A stretch of 64,000 bases of DNA. Origin: Streptomyces sp. NRRL F-5126 (GTDB taxonomy: Bacteria; Actinomycetota; Actinomycetes; Streptomycetales; Streptomycetaceae). Below, piece by piece: positions 17,223 through 25,455 of the stretch. Made by a program: the position numbers and the translations under genes. Each line of letters begins with the position of its first letter. Position 1 is the first letter of the stretch. Location: NCBI RefSeq assembly GCF_000721265.1, contig NZ_JOFZ01000004.1, forward strand, positions 186,001 through 250,000, read 5' to 3'. The notes beneath the pieces are model-generated. The model ran no database searches, was not told where the DNA came from, and worked only from the letters and a program-made list of their open reading frames with translations.

Positions 17223-18392
17223 ATGACGGGACTGCGGCACCGCCCGAGCGCGCCCACACGCCGGCCCGAGGTGTGGACACCGGAACTGCTGGAGAAGGTC
17301 GAATGGCGCAGGCGCGCGGCGGCGGAGCCCTTCCGCGGCCTCGCCACGGCGCAGGGCACGCGGCCCGACCTGTTCCCGCTGCGGAGCACCGGCGTCGACG
17401 TCCGCGGGGTACGCACCGCGGCCGAGGAGTACCTGGCCACCCTCGACCCCGGTCAACTCGCCGAGGGCCGGCTTGGCATGGAGGACGAGACCTGGCGGCA
17501 CTGGGCGAACGGCGCACGCTACTTCCTGCGGCACGGCCTGTGCCTGGAGGAGTTCGACGAGCACAGGCGCCGCCTGGCACTCGACATCGTGCGCCGAAGC
17601 CTCAGCGAGGCCGGCTTCCGCCAGGTCACCGACCTGATGCGGCTCAACCTGACGATTGGCGAACTGCGCGGCGAGACCGATCTGCTGAACGAGTGGCTGT
17701 ACTGGTTCACCGTCTACGGGGAGCCCGAGCGAGGCCGCCCGTGGGGCTGGCAGCTCGACGGGCACCACGTCAACGTCAACTGCGTGTTCGTGGGCGACCA
17801 GATGACCCTCACACCGACGTTCCTCGGCGCCGAGCCCGTCGTCGCCGAATCCGGTAAGTACGCCGGCACCACCGTGTTCCGGCGCGAGGAGTCCGTGGGC
17901 CAGGAGCTGTTCGCGAGCCTCGACGGGCGCCGGCGCGGCCTGGCGACGATCGCCGAGACGATGCCGCCCGACCTGTTCGCCGGCGCCTTCCGCGACAACT
18001 TCGAACTCAACTACGAGGGCCTGCCGTTCGGTGCGCTGACCCCCGGCCAGCACGCACTCGCCTCGGAGCTGCTCGGCCTGTACGTCGGCCGCGCAGGCGA
18101 CGGACACGCCCGGGTACGGACGGACGAGGTGTTCGCCCACGCAGCGGAGACCTACTTCGGCTGGATCGGCGACCCGGACGGGGTCTTCTACTACCGCGTG
18201 CACAGCCCGGTCATCCTCATCGAGTTCGAGCACCAGGCCGGTGTGATGTTCGACAACGACGTACCGACCCGGCGCCACATCCACACCGTCGTCCGCACAC
18301 CGAACGGCAACGACTACGGGGTCGACCTGCTGCGCCGCCACCACGAGCGCCACCACCGGCACACGGCGGCCGACCACGCACACGAGGCATGA
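17223..18392 (+). CDS. DUF3500 family protein
   Basis: A 389-residue protein matching the DUF3500 family as I know it: WGWQLDGHHVNVNCVF, LTPTFLGAEP, a conserved ETYFGWIG and a His-rich C-terminal part (EFEHQAGVMFDND, RRHIHTVVRTPNGNDYG). No signal peptide is visible. DUF3500 proteins have no settled function; the conserved His and Asp residues suggest a metal-dependent or hydrolytic activity (inference). It sits seven bases after the ABC ATPase gene and overlaps the GntR gene (ATGA), so it belongs to this transport/catabolism operon. Confidence 0.78.
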   Translation: MTGLRHRPSAPTRRPEVWTPELLEKVEWRRRAAAEPFRGLATAQGTRPDLFPLRSTGVDVRGVRTAAEEYLATLDPGQLAEGRLGMEDETWRHWANGARYFLRHGLCLEEFDEHRRRLALDIVRRSLSEAGFRQVTDLMRLNLTIGELRGETDLLNEWLYWFTVYGEPERGRPWGWQLDGHHVNVNCVFVGDQMTLTPTFLGAEPVVAESGKYAGTTVFRREESVGQELFASLDGRRRGLATIAETMPPDLFAGAFRDNFELNYEGLPFGALTPGQHALASELLGLYVGRAGDGHARVRTDEVFAHAAETYFGWIGDPDGVFYYRVHSPVILIEFEHQAGVMFDNDVPTRRHIHTVVRTPNGNDYGVDLLRRHHERHHRHTAADHAHEA

Positions 18393-19066
18393 ACAACGGC
18401 ATGACGAGCGAGTCGAGCACCCCCGGGCCGAGCACCCCCACCACCCGGTACAGCCATGCCTACGACCAGCTGCGCTCGCTGCTGCTATCGGGCAGCATCG
18501 CACCCAACACGCGGCTCACGGAGGCCGATCTGACCCGGAGGTTCAACGTCTCACGGTCCACGGTGCGTGCGGTCCTCGTGCACCTGACCCAGGAGGGCTA
18601 CGTCACCAGCGAGGTCAACCGCGGTGTCAGGACGAGGAGTTTCACACCGGAGGAGGCGACCGACATCCTCGAAGCCCGCGAGACCCTCGAGTCCGCGCTC
18701 GCGGGCAAGGCCGCCGAGCGGGCCACCGAGGACGAGATACGCGAACTGCGCGCCACACTCCACGGCATGGCACGCGCCCAGGCGCACGGCGACCAGGCCG
18801 CGTACTCGCGGGGCAACCGCCGCTTCCACCAGCAGGTGAAGGCGGCGGCACACCAGGAGACACTGGCACGCGCCTATGCCACCCTCCTGTATCCCCTGGT
18901 GATGCGCCAGTACCGCAACGTCTCCGCACCCCACCCGAGGACCGGCTCGTACGAGGAACACCAGGCCATCCTGCTCGCCATCGTCACGCGCAACCCGGCC
19001 GCGGCCACGGCCGCGATGCGCCACCACGTCGCCACCGCCAGGTACGCACTCGTACTCGGGCAGTGA
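18389..19066 (+). CDS. FCD-domain GntR regulator
   Basis: A 225-residue regulator: winged helix-turn-helix at about 20-85 (YDQLRSLLLSGSIAPNTRLT, LTRRFNVSRSTVRAVLVHLT) and an FCD ligand domain with the three metal-binding histidine positions visible (NRRFHQQV, EEHQAIL, MRHHV). FCD proteins bind small carboxylates (known). It is embedded in the operon between DUF3500 and the binding protein, and is the obvious candidate to bind the TTGTY-N-RACAA palindromes upstream of the operon. Confidence 0.87.
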   Translation: MNNGMTSESSTPGPSTPTTRYSHAYDQLRSLLLSGSIAPNTRLTEADLTRRFNVSRSTVRAVLVHLTQEGYVTSEVNRGVRTRSFTPEEATDILEARETLESALAGKAAERATEDEIRELRATLHGMARAQAHGDQAAYSRGNRRFHQQVKAAAHQETLARAYATLLYPLVMRQYRNVSAPHPRTGSYEEHQAILLAIVTRNPAAATAAMRHHVATARYALVLGQ

Positions 19067-19124
19067 CACGGCGGTTCCTTCCCCGCTTGGCACGCACACC
19101 GCACGCATACCTACAGGAGACCCG

Positions 19125-20219
19125 ATGACACACCACGACCCGCACCGCACGAGAGACGGACGCGCACGCAGGCCGCTCGCGCACGGTGGCCACCGGCTCC
19201 TCGCACTGGCGACGGTCACCGCGCTCGGATCCGTCCTGCTGAGCGCGTGCGGCGACGACTCCTCCGCGAGCAGCAGCGCGAGCGGTGGCGGGACCACGAC
19301 GGTCACCGTCGGGATCTCGGGCAACATCTTCGACATGTCCATACGCGTCGCCGACGCCAAGGGCTACTTCCGCAAGGCGGGGCTGAAGGTCAAGTACGTG
19401 ACGCTCACCGCGGCGACCGGCGCATCGGCCCTCCAGTCGGGCTCGGTGCAGTTCCTCAACGACAGCCCGACCAACTTCCTGTCCGCCGTCGGCAAGGGCC
19501 TGCCCGAGCTGGCGATCGGTGAGAACGGGGGAGGCAATCCGCTCGGCCTCATCGTCAGCACGAAGTTCGCCAAGGCGCACGGGCTGACCGCCGGCACCCC
19601 CGCGTCACAGGTGGCCAAGGCGCTGAAGGGCTCAACCGGCGGCGCCAGTTCAGCCAACACGAAGGCAGAGGCGGAGATCTTCCTCGACCAGTACCACGCC
19701 AAGCCCGGCAAGTGGGTGTCGCTGCCCAGCCCGGCCGCGGACAAGACCTCGCTCAAGAGCAACCAGATCGACTGGTTCGTCACCTCCGAGCCGGTGCCGC
19801 TTGAGGTGCAAAACAGCGGGGACGGCGTCGTAGTGGCGGACCCGGTGAAGGTCCCCGCGTGGTCCGCGAAAGAGGCCGGCTACGGGCAGTTCGTGGTGAC
19901 GACCAAGGACTACGCGGCCAAGAACCCCGCCGTCACCAAGAAGTTCGCGACGGCGGTCCAGCAGGCGACGAACTACATGCGCGGGCACCTGGACGACGCG
20001 TCCGTGCAGCAAGTCGCGAGCCAGGCACTGGCCGGCGTGCCGGCTCCGGTCATCAAGGCCAGCCTCCCGCAGGTCGACTGGCCGAAGTCCGACGAGATGG
20101 ACACCGCCGGCTGGAACAAGACGCTGGCCTTCGTCGACAAGCTGGGGGCGCTCTCCGGCAAGGCGAGGGTCTCGTCCGACGACTGGACCAACACCTACCT
20201 GCCGGGCGGATCGGCGTGA
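19125..20219 (+). CDS. ABC substrate-binding lipoprotein, NMT1/SsuA-like
   Basis: A 364-residue solute-binding protein. Its N-terminus has a basic region, a hydrophobic core (LLALATVTALGSVLL) and the lipobox LSAC. The core matches the NMT1/NitT/TauT binding-protein fold (TVGISGNIFDMSIRVADAKGYF, ALQSGSVQFLNDSP, TSEPVPLEVQ). It delivers substrate to the permease encoded next. AGGAG lies eight bases before the ATG. The unusual placement after the regulator suggests an internal promoter in the 58 bases between them. Confidence 0.9.
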   Translation: MTHHDPHRTRDGRARRPLAHGGHRLLALATVTALGSVLLSACGDDSSASSSASGGGTTTVTVGISGNIFDMSIRVADAKGYFRKAGLKVKYVTLTAATGASALQSGSVQFLNDSPTNFLSAVGKGLPELAIGENGGGNPLGLIVSTKFAKAHGLTAGTPASQVAKALKGSTGGASSANTKAEAEIFLDQYHAKPGKWVSLPSPAADKTSLKSNQIDWFVTSEPVPLEVQNSGDGVVVADPVKVPAWSAKEAGYGQFVVTTKDYAAKNPAVTKKFATAVQQATNYMRGHLDDASVQQVASQALAGVPAPVIKASLPQVDWPKSDEMDTAGWNKTLAFVDKLGALSGKARVSSDDWTNTYLPGGSA

Positions 20220-20251
20220 CGCAGCCGGCGAGAGCGGACAAGGAGCAGACG

Positions 20252-21148
20252 ATGGTGACTGCTGCCGGCGACACGGTGAGCAAGACCCGAGAGAACGGCG
20301 AGAACGGAAAGGCCGGCGCCGGTATCGGCGGCCAGGGCGACCCCGGCCGCAAGCGCGGCAACTGGCGGGGCGGCGCGATGGTGGTGTCCCTGCGCCTCGC
20401 GGTGATCGCGCTGGCCCTGGTCCTCTGGCAGATGATGAGTGGGCCCGTCATCCCTCGGTTCGCGGTCAGCAGGCCCACCGACGTGGCGCGGGCCCTGTGG
20501 AAGCTGCTCGGCTCGGCGACCGGATGGACCGACATCAGGGCGACGGCGTTCGAGGTGGTGGTCGGCTTCGCCATCGGCGTGGCGATCGGGCTCGTGATGG
20601 GTCTCGTGCTGGGCTCCTTCCCCCTGGCAGGGCGCGTGATGGAGCCGCTGGTCGCGGCCGTCAACGGCATACCCAAGATCGCGCTCGCGCCGCTGTTCGT
20701 GCTGTTCTTCGGCATCGGCGCCTGGTCGAAGGTGTACATAGCCGCCGCGGGTGTGGCCTTCGTGGTCTTCTACAACATCTACCTCGGCCTGCGGCTGAGG
20801 GAGCGCGAACTCGTCGAGATCATCGAGGTGATGGGCGGCCGCAAACACCATGTGCTCAGCTACGTGACGGTGCCCACCCTGGCCGCGCCCTTCTTCGCCG
20901 CGCTCAAGACCGGCGGGCCGCTGGCCATCCTCGGCGTCATCGGCGGGGAGTTCATCGCCTCGTCCGAGGGCGTCGGACACGAACTGTTCACGTCGGCCAT
21001 GAACCTCGACGCCCCCACCGAGTTCGCCGGCCTGATCGTCCTGGTGATCATGACACTGATCCTCAACGGCCTGCTGACCCAGCTCGACAAGTACGCACTC
21101 AGGCGCCTGGGCCTCGCGAACCGGCGCTCGGCCCCGCGTCGTCCCTGA
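20252..21148 (+). CDS. ABC transporter permease, NitT/TauT (SsuC) type
   Basis: A 298-residue inner-membrane permease. A charged, low-complexity N-terminus (to about residue 50) precedes about six membrane segments, and the EAA cytoplasmic loop is visible as ELVEIIEVMGGRKHHVLSYVTVP. It pairs with the ATPase at 16403 and the binding protein at 19125. ATG 20252 has AAGGAG six bases upstream; a GTG at 20216 overlapping the previous stop is the alternative. Confidence 0.9.
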   Translation: MVTAAGDTVSKTRENGENGKAGAGIGGQGDPGRKRGNWRGGAMVVSLRLAVIALALVLWQMMSGPVIPRFAVSRPTDVARALWKLLGSATGWTDIRATAFEVVVGFAIGVAIGLVMGLVLGSFPLAGRVMEPLVAAVNGIPKIALAPLFVLFFGIGAWSKVYIAAAGVAFVVFYNIYLGLRLRERELVEIIEVMGGRKHHVLSYVTVPTLAAPFFAALKTGGPLAILGVIGGEFIASSEGVGHELFTSAMNLDAPTEFAGLIVLVIMTLILNGLLTQLDKYALRRLGLANRRSAPRRP

Positions 21149-21217
21149 CACGGCCCGCGCCGGGCGCCGGTGCCCGCGCGGCACTCTCCGGCCAAGAAGA
21201 GAAGGAGTTCACCCGCC

Positions 21218-22444
21218 ATGCCCGAACACGCAGCACCCGGCCGCCACCTGCCCGAAGACGCCGTACCGGCCCCGATGCCCTCGCGCAGACGCGTGCTCGG
21301 CGCCGTGACGGTGTCCGCAGCGGCGGCCCTGCCACTGCTCGGGCGCGCGCCGGTGGCCGAGGCCGCGCCGAGGAGGGCCGCGCGTGAACTCATCTACGTC
21401 AACACGTGGAAGGGCGAACACATCTATGGGGCATGGTTCGATCCCGTACGCGGAGACCTGACACCGATCGGCCCGGTCGGTGAGGCGGACGCCGACTGGG
21501 CCGTGCCGCACCCGGCGCTGCCCGTCCTCTACGTCGCCACGATGGACGAGGGAGGCGTCGTCTACGCCTTCCGCATCGACCGAACCACCGGGGCTCTGAC
21601 GAGGACCGGCGAGGTCGCGACCGGCGGCGCAGGCATGGGCGGCGGCGGTGTGGCGTACATCGGCGTGGACGAGCCGTCGCGGACACTCCTCGTCGCGAAC
21701 TTCGAGGGCGGCCTCGCGGCAGCCCTGCCGATCGCGAGGACGGGGGAGCTGGGCCCGCCGGCCTCCGTCGTCCAGGACGCGGGTTCAGGCCCCAACCCCC
21801 GGCAGGCAGGACCGCATCCGCACCATGTGGCGATCGACCCGAGCGGCAGATTCGCCCTCGTCGCGGACTTCGGCGCCGACCGTGTCTTCGTCCGCCGGTT
21901 CGACCGGCCGACACGGACCCTGCACACGGGCGGAGGCGGCGGCCCGCGTGCCTACGCGACGGCGCCGGGCTCCGGCCCGCGCCGCGTCGTCTTCCACCCC
22001 GGCGGCCGCACGCTCTACCTCCTGAACGAGCTGACTGCGGACATCCAGACCCTCCGCTGGGACCCGGCGCACGGCGCGCTGACCCACCGCCAGACCCTGC
22101 CCATCGGCGCGCCGAGCGCCGACGGGACGAGAAGCGCCTCCGACCTGGCCGTCAGCCGCGACGGCCGCTTCGTCTACGCAGGCGACCGGGGAGGCAACGC
22201 GCTGGCGGTCCTCGCCACCCACCCGGTGACCGGCCTGCTCACGCAGGTCCAGCGCGTCCCCTGCGCAGGCGTGACGCCCTGGAGCTTCTCGCTCCACCCC
22301 GGCGGGCGGTGGCTGCTCGTCGCCAACGAGGCGAGCGGCACCGTCGACGTCTTCGCCGTCGACCGGCGCTCGGGGAGGCTCACCGGCACCGGGGCGTCGC
22401 TCGCCGTGCCGAACCCCGACTCCGTCACGTTCTACCGGCCCTGA
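21218..22444 (+). CDS. Tat-exported lactonase, 7-bladed beta-propeller family
   Basis: A 408-residue protein with a twin-arginine-like signal (PSRRRVLGAVTVSAAAALPL, then AEA). The rest matches the 6-phosphogluconolactonase-like seven-bladed propeller family (LIYVNTWKGEHIYGAWFD, HPALPVLYVA, HPHHVAIDPSGRFALVADFG, FSLHPGGRWLLVANEASG). These enzymes hydrolyse lactones (known); being exported, it would act outside the cytoplasm on an environmental lactone (inference). AAGGAG is ten bases before ATG 21218. It directly follows the permease gene and is convergent with the enolase-superfamily gene. Confidence 0.85.
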   Translation: MPEHAAPGRHLPEDAVPAPMPSRRRVLGAVTVSAAAALPLLGRAPVAEAAPRRAARELIYVNTWKGEHIYGAWFDPVRGDLTPIGPVGEADADWAVPHPALPVLYVATMDEGGVVYAFRIDRTTGALTRTGEVATGGAGMGGGGVAYIGVDEPSRTLLVANFEGGLAAALPIARTGELGPPASVVQDAGSGPNPRQAGPHPHHVAIDPSGRFALVADFGADRVFVRRFDRPTRTLHTGGGGGPRAYATAPGSGPRRVVFHPGGRTLYLLNELTADIQTLRWDPAHGALTHRQTLPIGAPSADGTRSASDLAVSRDGRFVYAGDRGGNALAVLATHPVTGLLTQVQRVPCAGVTPWSFSLHPGGRWLLVANEASGTVDVFAVDRRSGRLTGTGASLAVPNPDSVTFYRP

Positions 22445-22478
22445 CCTCTCGGCCCAGGGCCGGTGGACAGGAGGTCAG
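22441..22478. terminator. possible bidirectional terminator
   Basis: CTGACCTC (22441-22448) pairs with GAGGTCAG (22471-22478), spanning both convergent stop codons, with further pairing inside (GGCCC with GGGCC). Confidence 0.45.
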
Positions 22479-23602
22479 CGTGTGCTGGTGCCGTACGTGC
22501 GGTAGCGCTCCGCATCGGCCCACCTGACGTCGAGGCCGAACCCCGGCCGGCCGGGATCGGGCCGCAGCGCGCCGTCTTCCGGTTGGAGCGTCCCCTCGAA
22601 CAGGAGCCGCTCGAAGCGGACATGGTCGTGGAAGTACTCCAGGTGCCGCAGCCGGTCGACCGCGCAGAACGCGTGCGCGGAAAGCGCCGGCGCGCAGTGT
22701 GCGGACAGGTCGATGTGGTGGGCGGCCGCGAGGCCGGAGACGTGGAGCAGGCCGGTGATGCCGCCGCACCTCGTGACGTCGGCCTGTAGGCAGTCGACCG
22801 CGCGCGGGGTGACCAGGCCCGCGAAGTCGCGCAGAACGAAGCCGTATTCGCCCGCCGCCACCTCGATGCCCCCCGGCGCGCTCTCGCGCACCGACCGCAG
22901 CCCTTCGAGGTCGTCGGAGCTGACCGGCTCCTCGAACCAGGTCACACCCCACTGCTCGGCGAACCGGTGTGCCCAGTACACGGCGTCCTTCGCGGACAGG
23001 GCGCCGTTGGCGTCGGTGAACAGCTCGCAGCCGTTGCCGACCGCCTTGCGCACCGCGTCGAGCCTGGCCGGGTCACGCGCGGGATCGCGTGACGTCTTGA
23101 GCTTGACCCGCCCGATGCCCTGCCCGGCCCATCCGGCCAGCTGTTCCGCCAGCCGGTGGAGCGGGTAGTTGGTGAAGCCGCCGCTGCCGTAGACCGGCAC
23201 CCGGTCGTGGAAAGCGGGCAGCGCCTGGAAGACGGGCAGGCCGAGCAGTTTCGCCTTGAGGTCCCACAAGGCGGTGTCCGCCGCGGAGACGGCCATCGCA
23301 CCGACGCCCGGGCGGCCCGCGTTGCGGATGGCCGTGAACATGCTCTGCCAGGCCGCGGGCGGCGCGAGCGCGTCGCAGCCGGTGAGGACGGGCAGCAGCG
23401 TCGAGGTGAGGAAGGACGCCACCGAGACGTCGCCGTACGTGTAGCCGATGCCGGTGGCGCCCCCGCCGTCGACCTCGACGAGCACCATGGTCGTCGCGTC
23501 CCATTCGAGCGTGCCGTCCTGCTCCCGTCCTCCGGGCCCGTCGGTCGGCACCTTGAAGGCGTGGACCCGCACGGCGTCGACGGTGGTGTGCTGTGGCCTC
23601 AA
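22475..23602 (-). CDS. enolase-superfamily (mandelate racemase/muconate lactonizing) protein
   Basis: A 375-residue MR/MLE enzyme with a complete active site: the KxK pair at 167/169 (VKLKT), metal ligands Asp197 (FTDANG), Glu224 (WFEEP) and Glu252 (AAGEYG), and His302 (SAHCAP). The family abstracts the alpha proton of a carboxylate for racemisation, dehydration or cycloisomerisation (known). With the neighbouring exported lactonase and organic-acid-type ABC transporter it suggests catabolism of a sugar acid or lactone (inference). The start is probably TTG 23602, preceded by AGGAGG; no in-frame ATG is well placed. Confidence 0.85.
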   Translation of the reverse strand: MRPQHTTVDAVRVHAFKVPTDGPGGREQDGTLEWDATTMVLVEVDGGGATGIGYTYGDVSVASFLTSTLLPVLTGCDALAPPAAWQSMFTAIRNAGRPGVGAMAVSAADTALWDLKAKLLGLPVFQALPAFHDRVPVYGSGGFTNYPLHRLAEQLAGWAGQGIGRVKLKTSRDPARDPARLDAVRKAVGNGCELFTDANGALSAKDAVYWAHRFAEQWGVTWFEEPVSSDDLEGLRSVRESAPGGIEVAAGEYGFVLRDFAGLVTPRAVDCLQADVTRCGGITGLLHVSGLAAAHHIDLSAHCAPALSAHAFCAVDRLRHLEYFHDHVRFERLLFEGTLQPEDGALRPDPGRPGFGLDVRWADAERYRTYGTSTR

Positions 23603-23670
23603 ATCCCTGCTCTCCCCTCCTGGTTCTCTCGTGTGCCCGCAACCGGACGCCTGACGCGTGGATGTGAGAC

Positions 23671-24385
23671 TCAGTGGCCGTTCCCACGTCCGGGCAGGTG
23701 CTCGGCGTACTCCGTCAGCTTCTGGCGGACGCCGCGGTCTCGCCCGCCATGGCACGTTGCTCCCAGGTCACCTGGTTGAGGTTCTGGTTGTTGAAGACGC
23801 AGAAGACGAACGGCGGGCTGCCCGCGAGCCGGTCCGTGTACCGCGATGAGCGACGCCCGCATGCCGTCGCGCAGCTTCAGGTGCCGCGCTCGCCAGCAGC
23901 AGCGGCGACAGCTCGCTCGCCACGGCCTGATCTCGACCTTCTTACGCCGGCCGCAGTCCTCCTCGCGCCGCAGGTGGGGGATGGTCGCAGCCCTGGATCA
24001 GGTTGGCGGACGCCTCGCGCCCCAGCAGGGCCTTCGCGACACCCGCGCCGAGAAGCTCGGCGGCCTCGATCACCCCGGCCTCGTCGGGCAGCACCCTCGG
24101 CTCGCTCCAGCCGACGCTGGAGAAGACGGAGCCGTGGGCCTTCGGCGGCGTCAGGGCCGTCTTGAACGCGCGGTCCACGACGGTGCCGTGCCTGACCGGG
24201 ATGCACGACCGTCTCGCAGTACGCGGAGCCGTCGGCGAGGAGCCGGTCGAGCTTCGCGTCGTACAGCCCGTTCAGCGTGTGCACCGCGCCAGGAACCCGT
24301 TGATGCCGTCCCCCGGACAGCCGTAGACCCGCTGCGCACCCCGCTCGTTGAGTCGTCGCAGGACGAGTTCGGCGACATTCGGCAT
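23671..24385 (-). pseudogene. decayed TPP-dependent enzyme (pyruvate oxidase/acetolactate synthase family)
   Basis: Fragments of one protein appear in order on the minus strand but in different frames: a good start at 24385 (AAGGAG, ATG) giving MPNVAELVLRRLNERGAQRV and YGCPGDGINGFL, then HTLNGLYDAKLDR, AYCETVVHPGQARH, VDRAFKTAL, PPKAHGSVFSSVGWSEPRVL, AAELLGAGVAKALLGR and finally PPFVFCVFNNQNLNQVTWEQ with RAMAGE. These match the PYR, central and PP domains of TPP enzymes related to PoxB, normally near 590 residues. Only about 715 bases remain, with stops, frameshifts and several large internal deletions, so no functional product is possible. Confidence 0.85.
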
Positions 24386-24531
24386 GCTCGTGCTCCTTGT
24401 GTCAGGGCGAAGCTCTCCAGGGTGATGCGCGGGCGCCATCTGCTCCATGCGGCAGGCAGGACTGGCGTTGATAGTGACGAAAGGTTAAAAATTGTGCGAA
24501 TGGTCAACAGTACGGACTGGAGGTACCGCCG

Positions 24532-24654
24532 GTGAGTGACACGACTCCGTCCCAGGCCGAGGGTGAGGACGACCGCGATGAGGACCGGCCCGAGGTGCCC
24601 CGCACCACGCCGTCACAGGCGGAAGGCGAGGACGAGGACGAGGACGATGCCTGA
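24532..24654 (+). CDS. 40-residue acidic protein with an internal repeat
   Basis: A very short gene: GTG at 24532 preceded by GGAGG at 24519-24523 with ideal eight-base spacing. The product contains two copies of TTPSQAEGED (residues 4-13 and 25-34) separated by an acidic linker, and ends EDEDEDDA. It is highly acidic and surely disordered. I recognise no characterised family. The ribosome binding site and the internal repeat argue that it is real rather than a chance frame. Confidence 0.55.
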   Translation: MSDTTPSQAEGEDDRDEDRPEVPRTTPSQAEGEDEDEDDA

Positions 24655-24893
24655 TGCCCTGCGTGGCAATGCCATGACGACTTGCCGGCTCTGAACCATG
24701 GCTTCAGCGTGAGTGTTCGCCCTTGATTCAGTACCGTGCGCGGGGCGGTGATCCGCATTGCCCTGGGCTGTCGCGAACACGGCCGATCCGTCAAGGATCT
24801 GCAGCAGATGGCGGCGCTCGGGCCGATGTGTCACGAGCGGTTCCCTCCTCGTCGTCTCCGCCGGATCGACGGCGTCGCGTGTCAGGAGCCACG

Positions 24894-25112
24894 ATGATCA
24901 TCCCTTCTCGCCAGGTCCTGCGTGAGCTGCTCGCCCGGTACTCGGACGCGAGGATCGTTCACGAGCAGCGCCCCGGCCGTGAGACCGCGCGCCTGCTGGC
25001 GGACCTGTCCTACACCCTGTGCGTCATGACGTCGTCCCGGACGATCGCGGAGGCGGTCGCCGCGGCGGACGCCATGCTCGCCGAGCGTCCGGGCGTGGAC
25101 GCGGTGTCCTGA
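24894..25112 (+). CDS. DUF5133 family small protein
   Basis: A 72-residue protein resembling the DUF5133 family of actinobacteria (MIIPSRQVLRELLARYSDAR, TARLLADLSYTLCVMTSSRT, IAEAVAAADAMLAE). It is all-helical and soluble, with function unknown. AGGAG lies just upstream of the ATG. It is one of three tiny genes in tandem between the ruined TPP gene and the MFS gene. Confidence 0.65.
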   Translation: MIIPSRQVLRELLARYSDARIVHEQRPGRETARLLADLSYTLCVMTSSRTIAEAVAAADAMLAERPGVDAVS

Positions 25113-25211
25113 CGGTGCTGCCGACCACGGGCCCCGGCTCTGCCTCACACCGCCGGATGACCCGCTCGCGTAGTGTGCGCGAAAGGCGACGGAAAGTGTC
25201 AGGAGCAGGCG

Positions 25212-25433
25212 ATGCCGCCGGACGACGACGATCACCACGCGCGGCAGGACGACCGGCAGGTGGCGGGGTACGAAGCCGCGTCCGAGGCTGCCTGCGTCGC
25301 CGGTGTGACGCGTGTCGTACTGCGGCCCGCAGCCGGCAGCCCGTACGCGCTCGTTGTCGCCCTCGCCGTACCCCTTGAGCTGATCGCCGGCATCCTCGCG
25401 CGTCCGGCGCGCGGCGTACGCCTCCGGCCGTGA
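25212..25433 (+). CDS. small hypothetical protein
   Basis: A 73-residue frame with AGGAG six bases before the ATG. The N-terminus is acidic and His-rich (PPDDDDHHARQDDRQ), followed by a moderately hydrophobic half (TRVVLRPAAG, ALVVALAVPLELIAGIL). It could be a small membrane-associated protein. No family recognised. It ends 22 bases before the MFS start and may be co-transcribed with it. Confidence 0.5.
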   Translation: MPPDDDDHHARQDDRQVAGYEAASEAACVAGVTRVVLRPAAGSPYALVVALAVPLELIAGILARPARGVRLRP

Positions 25434-25455
25434 CCAGGGCCGGAGCACATGGCTC

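Noticed and set aside
23156..23779. A plus-strand frame opposite the enolase-superfamily gene
   Set aside because: The minus-strand protein has every catalytic residue of the family; the plus-strand frame is a shadow.
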